Assembly: GCF_018531465.1 (NCBI RefSeq)
Contig: NZ_JAHDTF010000003.1
Span: 1-64,000, forward strand
Source: Sphaerisporangium fuscum
GTDB lineage: Bacteria; Actinomycetota; Actinomycetes; Streptosporangiales; Streptosporangiaceae
DNA: 64,000 nucleotides
Reading direction: 5' to 3'
A program made the translations under genes and the position numbers. The notes under the pieces are model-generated. The model was given only the letters and a program-made list of their open reading frames with translations, had not been told where the DNA came from and ran no database searches. Position 1 is the first letter of the stretch. Every line of letters begins with the position of its first letter. This document shows, one piece after another, positions 57,725 through 64,000 of the stretch.

Positions 57725-58615
57725 ATGAACCTCGACGACCTGGTCGCCATCGACGTCCACACCCACGCCGAGATCTCCGGCAGCGGCCACGGCTCCCTCA
57801 GCCCCGAACTGCTGGGCGCCTCGGCGGACTACTTCAAGGCCCACGGTCACCGGCAGCCGACCATCACCGAGATGGCCGCCTACTACCGGGAGCGCAAGAT
57901 GGCCGCGGTGGTGTTCACCGTCGACGCCGAGCACGCCACCGGCCACCCCCGCATCTCCAACGAGGAGGTGGCCGAGAGCTGCGCCGAGCACGCCGACGTG
58001 CTGATCCCCTTCGCGAGCGTCGATCCCTGGAAGGGCAGGGCGGGCGTCCGCGAGGCGCGCCGGCTGGTGGAGGAGTACGGCGTGCGCGGGTTCAAGTTCC
58101 ACCCCAGCATGCAGGGCTTCGCGCCCGACGACCGCATGGCCTACCCGCTGTACGAGGCCATCGAGGAGCTCGGCGCGATCGCGCTGTTCCACACCGGGCA
58201 GACCGGCATCGGCGCGGGCGTCCCCGGCGGGGGCGGCATCCGGCTGAAGTACTCCAACCCGATGCTGGTCGACGACGTCGCCGTCGACTTCCCCGAGCTG
58301 CGGATCATCCTGGCCCACCCGTCGTTCCCCTGGCAGGACGAGGCGCTGGCCGTCGCCACGCACAAGCCGTACGTCCACATCGACCTGTCGGGCTGGTCGC
58401 CGAAGTACTTCCCGCCGCAACTGGTCAGGTACGCCAACACCCTGCTGAAGGACAAGGTGCTGTTCGGCTCCGACTACCCGATGATCACCCCCGACCGCTG
58501 GCTGGCCGACTTCGACAAGCTCGAGATCAGGCCCGAGGTCCGCCCGAAGATCCTGAAGGACAACGCCGCGCGCCTGCTCGGGCTCGGCGGCGAGGAGAAG
58601 AAGCCCCGCCCATGA
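57725..58615 (+). CDS. Amidohydrolase-superfamily protein (ACMSD/gamma-resorcylate decarboxylase type)
   Basis: The 296-residue TIM barrel has the metal-binding H-x-H of strand 1 in AIDVHTHAE. GFKFHPSMQGFAP and ALFHTGQTG follow. The HPSFPW strand and FGSDYPMITPDRW supply the later His and Asp. This is the Amidohydro_2 family, which includes aromatic-acid decarboxylases and lactone hydrolases. ATG 57725 has GGAGG upstream. An acyl-CoA ligase gene follows, so a short aromatic- or fatty-acid catabolic unit is likely. Confidence 0.85.
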   Translation: MNLDDLVAIDVHTHAEISGSGHGSLSPELLGASADYFKAHGHRQPTITEMAAYYRERKMAAVVFTVDAEHATGHPRISNEEVAESCAEHADVLIPFASVDPWKGRAGVREARRLVEEYGVRGFKFHPSMQGFAPDDRMAYPLYEAIEELGAIALFHTGQTGIGAGVPGGGGIRLKYSNPMLVDDVAVDFPELRIILAHPSFPWQDEALAVATHKPYVHIDLSGWSPKYFPPQLVRYANTLLKDKVLFGSDYPMITPDRWLADFDKLEIRPEVRPKILKDNAARLLGLGGEEKKPRP

Positions 58616-58680
58616 CCGCAACGGCGCGCGCCCTCGAGGAGCTCGAGGGCGAGGACCCCGGCCGCACCGGCGCGCCATGA
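58612..58680 (+). CDS. Tiny overlapping ORF with an internal hairpin
   Basis: A 22-codon frame starts at ATG 58612, overlapping the amidohydrolase stop (ATGA), and ends at 58680. Within it CGCCCTCGAG (58629-58638) and CTCGAGGGCG (58642-58651) form a perfect 10-bp stem with a 3-nt loop. The peptide itself (TATARALEELEGEDPG) suggests no function. The pair may tune expression of the downstream acyl-CoA ligase. Confidence 0.35.
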   Translation: MTATARALEELEGEDPGRTGAP

Positions 58681-58711
58681 CCCGTGTCGTCCTGACAGGA
58701 GGGCTGCGACC

Positions 58712-60238
58712 ATGCTCAACGCCGGAGTGGGAGGCTGGCCGGCCCGCCGGGCGCGGATGACGCCGGGCCGCCGCGCGTTCGTCTTCCGCGGCCGCCCCCT
58801 CACCTACGCGGAGGTCCACGAGCGCACGACCAGGCTGGCCTCGCGGCTGCGCGAGGCGGGGATCCGGCCCGGTGACCGGGTCGCCTACCTCGGCCCCAAC
58901 CACACCGCCTTCGCCGAGACCATGTTCGCCACGCACGTGCTCGGCGGGATCTTCGTGCCGCTGAACTTCAGGCTGGCGGCACCCGAGATCGAGTACACGC
59001 TCCGCCACTGCGGCGCCTCGCTCCTGGTCTACGCGCCCGAGTGCGCGGGCCCCGTGCGCGGCCTCCCCGCGCTGCCGGACCTGCGCGCCGTGGTGGCGCT
59101 GGCGTCCCCCGGGCCGGGGGAGGGCCACTACGAGAGCTGGCTGTCGGAAGGCGACCCGGCGCCGATCGACGTCCCGGTACGGCTCGGCGACGTCGCCCTG
59201 ATCCTCTACACCTCGGGCACGACGGGCCGTCCCAAGGGCGCCATGCTCAGCCACGCCAACCTGGTGTGGAACACCTTCAACCTCATGGTCGGCGTCGACG
59301 TGGCGAGCGACGAGGTGACGCTGATCGGCGCGCCGCTGTTCCACGTCGCGGCCCTCGGCCAGACGCTGCTGCCGACGTTCGTCAAGGGCGGCTGCTCGGT
59401 GATCATGCCCGCCTGGGACGTGGACGACTGCTACGACCTCATCGGGAAGTACGGCGTCACCTGGATGTTCGGCGTGCCCACGATGTTCGCGGCCCTTGCC
59501 GCGTCGCCGCGCTGGGCCGGCGCCGACCTGTCCTCGCTGCGGAGCGTCATGGCCGGGGGCGCGGCGATCCCGCCCGCGCTGATCCGCGCCTACCAGGAGC
59601 GGGGGCTGGTGTTCTGCCAGGGGTACGGGCTCACCGAGACCGCGCCCGGCGCGACCTTCCTGGAGGCGAGCGAGAGCACGCGCAAGGCCGGCTCCGCCGG
59701 GGTGCCGGTGTTCTTCGCCGACGTGCGCGTCGTCCGTCCCGACCTGACCGACGTCGCCGCCGGCGAGCCGGGCGAGGTGCTGATCCAGGGGCCCAACGTG
59801 ACCCCCGGCTACTGGGCCGACCCGGGGGCGACGGCCGCGGCGTTCGCCGACGGCGACTGGTTCAGGTCCGGTGACGTGGCCACCTTCGACGAGGAGGGCC
59901 ACCTTCACATCGTCGACCGGGTGAAGGACATGTACGTCTCCGGCGGCGAGAACGTCTATCCGGCCGAGGTCGAGAGCACGATGTTCGAGCATCCGGGCGT
60001 GGCGGAGGTCGCCGTGGTCGGGGTGCCGGACCCGAAGTGGGGCGAGGTCGGCCGGGCGTTCGTCGTCCCCAGGCCGGGGGCGGACGTCACCGGCGACGAG
60101 TTGCGCGCGTTCCTGCTCGGCAGGCTGGCCAAGTACAAGATCCCGCGCTATTTCGACCTGGTGGACGGCCTGCCCAGGACCGGCTCCGGCAAGATCCGCA
60201 AGCCGGAGCTGCGCGCCCGCCCTGACAACCGGACATGA
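58712..60238 (+). CDS. Acyl-CoA synthetase (AMP-forming, FadD-like)
   Basis: The 508-residue adenylate-forming enzyme activates a carboxylic acid to its CoA thioester. The P-loop is LYTSGTTGRPKG. The A5 region is QGYGLTETAPGATFL, and A7/A8 are SGDVATFDEEGHLHIVDRVKD. The A10 lysine is in TGSGKIRKPEL. The sequence resembles medium/long-chain or aromatic acyl-CoA ligases. ATG 58712 has AGGAGGG 9 nt upstream. It lies 31 nt behind the tiny ORF in the amidohydrolase unit. Confidence 0.9.
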   Translation: MLNAGVGGWPARRARMTPGRRAFVFRGRPLTYAEVHERTTRLASRLREAGIRPGDRVAYLGPNHTAFAETMFATHVLGGIFVPLNFRLAAPEIEYTLRHCGASLLVYAPECAGPVRGLPALPDLRAVVALASPGPGEGHYESWLSEGDPAPIDVPVRLGDVALILYTSGTTGRPKGAMLSHANLVWNTFNLMVGVDVASDEVTLIGAPLFHVAALGQTLLPTFVKGGCSVIMPAWDVDDCYDLIGKYGVTWMFGVPTMFAALAASPRWAGADLSSLRSVMAGGAAIPPALIRAYQERGLVFCQGYGLTETAPGATFLEASESTRKAGSAGVPVFFADVRVVRPDLTDVAAGEPGEVLIQGPNVTPGYWADPGATAAAFADGDWFRSGDVATFDEEGHLHIVDRVKDMYVSGGENVYPAEVESTMFEHPGVAEVAVVGVPDPKWGEVGRAFVVPRPGADVTGDELRAFLLGRLAKYKIPRYFDLVDGLPRTGSGKIRKPELRARPDNRT

Positions 60239-60348
60239 CACACATCCGCCGGCGGCTCGAGGCTGATCTGGACAGGTTCCAGCGGAGCCGAGGAGCGTCG
60301 TGCGGCGCATCCTGAACGAACGCCCGCCCGTCGTCCGAACCCCGGCGG

Positions 60349-60795
60349 TCAGGTGCCGGGCCAGGCGAACCGGTGGGTGTGGATGCCGAAGTAGGTGAAC
60401 GCCTCGGCGCGGGTGACCCCCGGGACCTGCTTGATGTGGTCGTTGAGGACGGCGAGGAGCTCGGACGGCTCCTTGCACACCACCTCCACGAACATGTCGA
60501 ACGAACCGGACGTCAGCACCACGTAGATCACGCCGGACAGCTCGCCGATGCGGTCGGCGATCCCGTGGACGTCCCCGTCGACCCGGACGCCGATGAGCGC
60601 CATGACCGGCAGGCCCAGCGCCATCGGGTCGGTGACCCCGACGATCTGGACGACCCCTTCGTCCCGTAGCCGCTGCACCCGCTGCCGTACGGCGGGGGCG
60701 GACAGCCCGGTCGCCTCCGCCAGCGCCGTGTAGGAGGCGCGGCCGTCCCGCTGCAGCTCGCCGAGCAGGATCCGGTCGATCTCGTCGAGGTTCAC
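60349..60795 (-). CDS. Lrp/AsnC-family regulator
   Basis: The 148-residue protein has an N-terminal HTH (LDEIDRILLGELQRDGRASYTALAEATGLSAPAVRQRVQRL) and a RAM ligand domain (GVRVDGDVHGIADRIGEL, SGSFDMFVEVVCKEPSELLAVL). GTG 60795 lies 6 nt after TACTGT (60807-60802), which predicts a leaderless transcript. Upstream in-frame codons do not look coding. Amino acids or related acids are the usual effectors. It converges on the acyl-CoA ligase unit, a possible target. Confidence 0.87.
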   Translation of the reverse strand: MNLDEIDRILLGELQRDGRASYTALAEATGLSAPAVRQRVQRLRDEGVVQIVGVTDPMALGLPVMALIGVRVDGDVHGIADRIGELSGVIYVVLTSGSFDMFVEVVCKEPSELLAVLNDHIKQVPGVTRAEAFTYFGIHTHRFAWPGT

Positions 60796-61022
60796 AGCCG
60801 CACAGTACCGCCGGTCCCCGGGGCCCGAGGTCCCACCCCGCGGGCCGAGGCCGCGCATGCCCTCGGCCCGCGCCGCCACCTCGGCGCTCAGCCGTGCCCG
60901 CACTCGGGACGCCTCCCCGACGGTCACGATGCCGGGCGTCGGCCCCCCGGGCCCTGGTGCGGCCGCCCGGCCCCGCTACCCCCGTCTCTTTTGCCGATCC
61001 GACCCCTTTGCTACGCGCCAAG

Positions 61023-61041
61023 TAGTACGTGCTGTGTACTA
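61023..61041. promoter_or_regulatory. Operator-like TAGTAC-N7-GTACTA overlapping a promoter
   Basis: Perfect 6-bp arms flank GTGCTGT, and the right arm overlaps TACTAT (61037-61042), a good -10. It lies 29 nt upstream of the membrane-hydrolase GTG. It may bind the GntR protein encoded at the right edge, but other regulators are equally possible. Confidence 0.5.
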
Positions 61042-61069
61042 TTGGCGGTGAGTGGAAGGACGGACACAA

Positions 61070-63289
61070 GTGACAGATCCACAACCGCCGGCGTTGCCGG
61101 CGGACCACTCCGCACGCCGGGCCGCCGGGCCCGCGCTGTGGGTCACGACGATGGGCGCGGCCGCGTTCACGCTGTTCGCCGTCGTCACCACGCAGGTCCA
61201 CGCGGTGCGCGCGGGCAGCCCGTGGCAGGACGACCCCTACGACGGCGTCGTGACGTTCACCCTGTTCCTGGTACCGGCGCTGGCCGGCCTGGTGGCGGCG
61301 CGGGCGACGTTGCTGCGCCGTCGCGAGCCCCAGCCGGTCTTCCGGGTCGCCCAGCTCCTGCGGGCCGCGCTCGTGTGCACCCTGATGATCGCCGCCACGG
61401 TCGCCGCCGACTGGCTGGCGGTCGCCCGCCGTGCCGACCACCCCCTCTGGAACGACCGCACGCCGTGGCTGATCGCGGCGCTGGTCCCCCTGACGGCGGT
61501 GGCCGCGACGGGACTGCTGCTGCAGTGGCGGGCCCTGCGCCGTCTGCCCTCCGGGCAGGGCCGCCGGTCCGAGGGGGACTGGGTCGGCGACCTGGCGCCG
61601 ATGGCGCGCCCCGAGGTGCTCGACTTCGCCCGCGGGCACGTCGCCGGCATCACCGCGACCGCCGCCGTGGCCGCCGGCCTGCTGCTCACCACGATGCAGG
61701 CGATCGGCGAGGGCGGGTTCGGCCCGCTGCTGTTCCTCACCGAGGCCGCCGCGTTCGCCGGGGGCTTCTTCGCCTTCTCGATGGCCGCCAACGCCGTCCT
61801 TCGGATCGCCGTCCCGCGCGGGACGGCCGCCGAGGCCCGGGGGAGGGCGCGCCGCTCGGCGCGGGCCGCCGTCACGGCGGGGGCGTTCGCCCTGCCCGCG
61901 TTCCTGGTGCTGCGGGAGGGGGTGCTGCCGCTGCTCGGAACCGGTGGTGAGATCGACCCGCCGGTGGTCCTGGCGGTGATCGCCTTCGCGGGCTCGCTGG
62001 TGACCACCGTGCTGGTGCTCGTCCTCTCACTGATCTTCCGGCGGCGGCCCGGTCGCCCCCGTTGGCGGGTGTGGGTGGGCGCCGTCCTGAAGACGGTCGT
62101 CGCGCTCGTGCTGACGCTCGTGGTCGTGACCGCCGGATACGTCGGCGCCGTGGCGGTGCTGCACGCCCAGCCGGTCACGCTTCCCGCTCCGACCGGCGCG
62201 TTCCACGTCGGCCGCACGGCGTTCGACTGGACGGACCAGGCCCGCACCGATCCGGTCGCCCCCCGGCCCGGCCTCCCGCGCCGGCTGTCGGTGTGGCTGT
62301 GGTACCCCGCCCCGCCCGACGCCGGCGGCCGCCCGGCGCCGTACGCGCCGGGCGCCTGGGAAGGGCTGCACTTCGAAGGCCCGTTCGGCCTCGGCGAGAC
62401 GCGCTTCGAGGCCGTCACCGGGCATGCCCTCCAGGACGCGCCGGTGGCCGCCGGACGGTTCCCGGTGGTCGCCCTGGAACCCGGCATGGGCCTCGCCGCG
62501 CCGCAGTACACCGCGCTGGCCGAGAACCTCGCGAGCCGTGGGTACCTCGTCGTGGGCGTCACCCCCACCTACAGCGCCAACCTCGCCGTCCTGGACGGAA
62601 AGCCGCTGCACTCCACGGACGCGGGCAACCCACCCGAGCTCGAGACCGCCGACATCCACACCGGCGCCGCCGCCGGGCGCGGTGACCGCCTGGTGGGTCT
62701 GTGGGCCGCCGACGCCCGCTTCGCCCTGGGCCGGGTGGCCGCGCTGGACCACGGCGGCCGGTTCGCCGGGCACGTCGACGCCGCGCGCACCGCCTACCTC
62801 GGCCATTCGTTCGGCGGCGCGGCGTCCCTGGAGGCCTGCCGGACCGATCCTCACTGCGCCGGCGCGGTCGACCTGGACGGCACGCAGTTCGGCCCGGTCG
62901 TCAGCGCGGGGCTGAGCAGGCCGATGCTGATCATGTCCTCCGAGGACTCGTGCGTGACCGGCACCTGCCCGGCGACGACCGACGCCGCCAACCGTGACGA
63001 CCAGGGGGCCGCGCGTGCCCTGCTCGCCGCCGGCACCGGCCCGGCCTGGTGCTACCGGATCGACGGCAGCCTGCACTTCAACTTCACCGACTACGCGGCC
63101 TACTACGTCGCCGGGCCCCTGCGTGCCCTGCTGACGCTGGGCACGATCGACGGCCACCTCGGGCTCGGCATCACCAACGCCTACGTGGGCGCGTTCCTCG
63201 ACCACACCGTCAAGGGCGCGGACGAGTCGCTGCTCACCGCGAAGTCCTCGCCGTACCGCGGGGTGCGGGCCGAGTGCCTGCCCCGGTGA
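61070..63289 (+). CDS. Membrane protein with C-terminal alpha/beta hydrolase domain
   Basis: The 739-residue protein starts at GTG 61070, with GGAAGGA 9 nt upstream. The N-terminal half (about 20-370) holds eight or nine membrane helices. The C-terminal half is a hydrolase of the PAF-acetylhydrolase-like type, with RRLSVWLWYPAP, P-G-M-G-L-A-A-P-Q-Y, nucleophile Ser in YLGHSFGGAASLEACR, Asp in GAVDLDGTQFG and a late His in IDGSLHFNFTDYA. It would act as a membrane-tethered esterase, probably outside the cell. It is convergent with the GntR gene. Confidence 0.85.
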   Translation: MTDPQPPALPADHSARRAAGPALWVTTMGAAAFTLFAVVTTQVHAVRAGSPWQDDPYDGVVTFTLFLVPALAGLVAARATLLRRREPQPVFRVAQLLRAALVCTLMIAATVAADWLAVARRADHPLWNDRTPWLIAALVPLTAVAATGLLLQWRALRRLPSGQGRRSEGDWVGDLAPMARPEVLDFARGHVAGITATAAVAAGLLLTTMQAIGEGGFGPLLFLTEAAAFAGGFFAFSMAANAVLRIAVPRGTAAEARGRARRSARAAVTAGAFALPAFLVLREGVLPLLGTGGEIDPPVVLAVIAFAGSLVTTVLVLVLSLIFRRRPGRPRWRVWVGAVLKTVVALVLTLVVVTAGYVGAVAVLHAQPVTLPAPTGAFHVGRTAFDWTDQARTDPVAPRPGLPRRLSVWLWYPAPPDAGGRPAPYAPGAWEGLHFEGPFGLGETRFEAVTGHALQDAPVAAGRFPVVALEPGMGLAAPQYTALAENLASRGYLVVGVTPTYSANLAVLDGKPLHSTDAGNPPELETADIHTGAAAGRGDRLVGLWAADARFALGRVAALDHGGRFAGHVDAARTAYLGHSFGGAASLEACRTDPHCAGAVDLDGTQFGPVVSAGLSRPMLIMSSEDSCVTGTCPATTDAANRDDQGAARALLAAGTGPAWCYRIDGSLHFNFTDYAAYYVAGPLRALLTLGTIDGHLGLGITNAYVGAFLDHTVKGADESLLTAKSSPYRGVRAECLPR

Positions 63290-63299
63290 CGGACCCGGG

Positions 63300-64000
63300 T
63301 CAGCTCAGCTCCGGTGTCCGCAGGCGGGCCAGCCGCCTGCGGACACTCGCGAAGTGGGCGTGGACGGCCGCGACGGCGGCCACCTTGTCCCCCGCCACCA
63401 CCGCGGCGTAGATGTCGCGGTGGCGGCGCGCGACGTCGGCGGGCGGCTCGTCGGGGGAGCCGATCTCGTCGCGCAGCTGGTGGTAGACGTCCCAGAACGC
63501 CCCCAGTAACTGCCCCACGAGGGGGTTGCCGAGGGGCTGGTAGAGCACGTCGTGGAAGAGCCGGTCGGTCTCCGGCGGGATCTCGCCGACCAGTGCCTCG
63601 GCCTCCATGCGCTCCATCACCCGGGTCACCGGCGACAGGTCGGCCTCGTCGCGCAGGTCGATGAGCCGCTGGACCAGGCCACTCTCGAGGATCTCGCGGA
63701 TCTCGATCAGGTGGGCCAGGTCGGTGCGCCCGTCCTGGAGCGTGATGCGGCTGTGGAAGGCGAGCTCGTCGACCAGGCCGCTCAGCGACATGCGTCCGAC
63801 GAACATCCCGAAACCATGCCGGATCTCCACGATGCCGACGGCCTGGAGCGCCTTCAGTGCCTCGCGCACGGAATTACGGCTGATGCCGAGCTCGGCCATC
63901 AGCTCCGACTCGGTGGGCAGGGGATCGCCCGCCCCGAGCCTGCGCCGCAGGATGATCTCTTTCACGGCCTCCTGGACCTCGGCGGCGCGGCTGAGCCGGC
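63300..64000 (-). CDS. FadR/GntR-family regulator (5' end beyond window)
   Basis: A GntR winged helix (RRRLGAGDPLPTESELMAELGISRNSVREALKALQAVGIVEIRHGFGMFV) is followed by an all-helical FCD effector domain (LIEIREILESGLVQRLIDLRDEADL; FHDVLYQPLGNPLVGQLL; RRHRDIYAAVVAGDKVAAVAAVHAHF). FCD proteins bind small organic acids through a metal site. The frame is open to the right edge (R-L-S-R-A-A-E-V-Q-E-A-V upstream of the HTH), so the true start lies outside. Its TGA is 10 bp from the membrane-hydrolase stop. Confidence 0.88.
   Translation of the reverse strand, partial: RLSRAAEVQEAVKEIILRRRLGAGDPLPTESELMAELGISRNSVREALKALQAVGIVEIRHGFGMFVGRMSLSGLVDELAFHSRITLQDGRTDLAHLIEIREILESGLVQRLIDLRDEADLSPVTRVMERMEAEALVGEIPPETDRLFHDVLYQPLGNPLVGQLLGAFWDVYHQLRDEIGSPDEPPADVARRHRDIYAAVVAGDKVAAVAAVHAHFASVRRRLARLRTPELS

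Noticed and set aside
57581-61639. Minus-strand open frame of more than 1300 codons
   Set aside because: It is antisense to the amidohydrolase, acyl-CoA ligase and membrane hydrolase and lacks any domain; an effect of high GC and wobble bias.

Overview
The window is very GC-rich, densely packed double-stranded DNA with GTG/TTG starts, many apparently leaderless promoters (a TANNNT box 6-7 nt before the start codon), Tat signal peptides, PucR, XRE-TPR/ATPase and NarL two-component genes, and Ohr, P450 and MenJ-like genes. This is a chromosomal arm or accessory region of a filamentous actinomycete. The gene style suggests Streptosporangiales (Nonomuraea-like), but that is an inference. I see no rRNA, tRNA, CRISPR array or intact mobile element. 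Only scraps of an IS630-type transposase and several decayed genes show past rearrangement.

Layout. 0-9.3 kb: a STAS protein with an AraC scrap, small enzymes, a MerR-controlled serine hydrolase, a SnoaL-tailed ECF sigma factor with an EthD protein and quinone oxidoreductase, and a Sua5-type tRNA t6A gene. 9.4-13.2 kb: carbonic anhydrase, MFS exporter and Ohr on one strand, facing a TetR gene across two operators. 13.3-22.8 kb: exported proteins (PhoD, FG-GAP protein, GxGYxYP hydrolase, a giant NAGPA-phosphoesterase fusion). 22.8-29.3 kb: ATPase/XRE pair with iterons, aminoglycoside-kinase-like protein, P450, class V aminotransferase. 29.3-38.4 kb: epoxide hydrolase/TetR, lipoprotein hydrolase, CPBP protease plus two-component system, MarR/oxidoreductase, a broken monooxygenase and a PIG-L deacetylase. 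38.5-43.4 kb: a repeat-rich DNA-alkylation-repair operon. 43.8-54.2 kb: a four-repeat protein and a peptidase/D-amino-acid type locus. 54.3-64 kb: kinase-like protein, MenJ-like reductase, exported small proteins, amidohydrolase/acyl-CoA ligase, Lrp and a membrane hydrolase with a GntR gene cut by the right edge.

The most unusual system is the minus-strand operon at 39.0-43.4 kb. It runs sigma factor > O6-methylguanine methyltransferase > 2OG-Fe(II) oxygenase > Ada-type zinc protein > AlkB, with 4-nt stop/start overlaps at the first two joins. It resembles an Ada adaptive response taken apart into separate genes, with a sigma factor where Ada carries an AraC domain. The locus is also full of tandem duplications: a 28-bp minisatellite, two separate 93-bp duplications and a doubled RBS-ATG module.

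A second coherent set (45.3-54.2 kb) holds an M14 carboxypeptidase, TetR, MFS carrier, D-aminopeptidase-like serine hydrolase, PucR, GNAT acyltransferase and an OSBS/N-acylamino-acid racemase. It fits salvage of D-amino acids or peptides through N-acylation and racemisation. Several divergent regulator/target pairs carry clear paired operators, each described separately.
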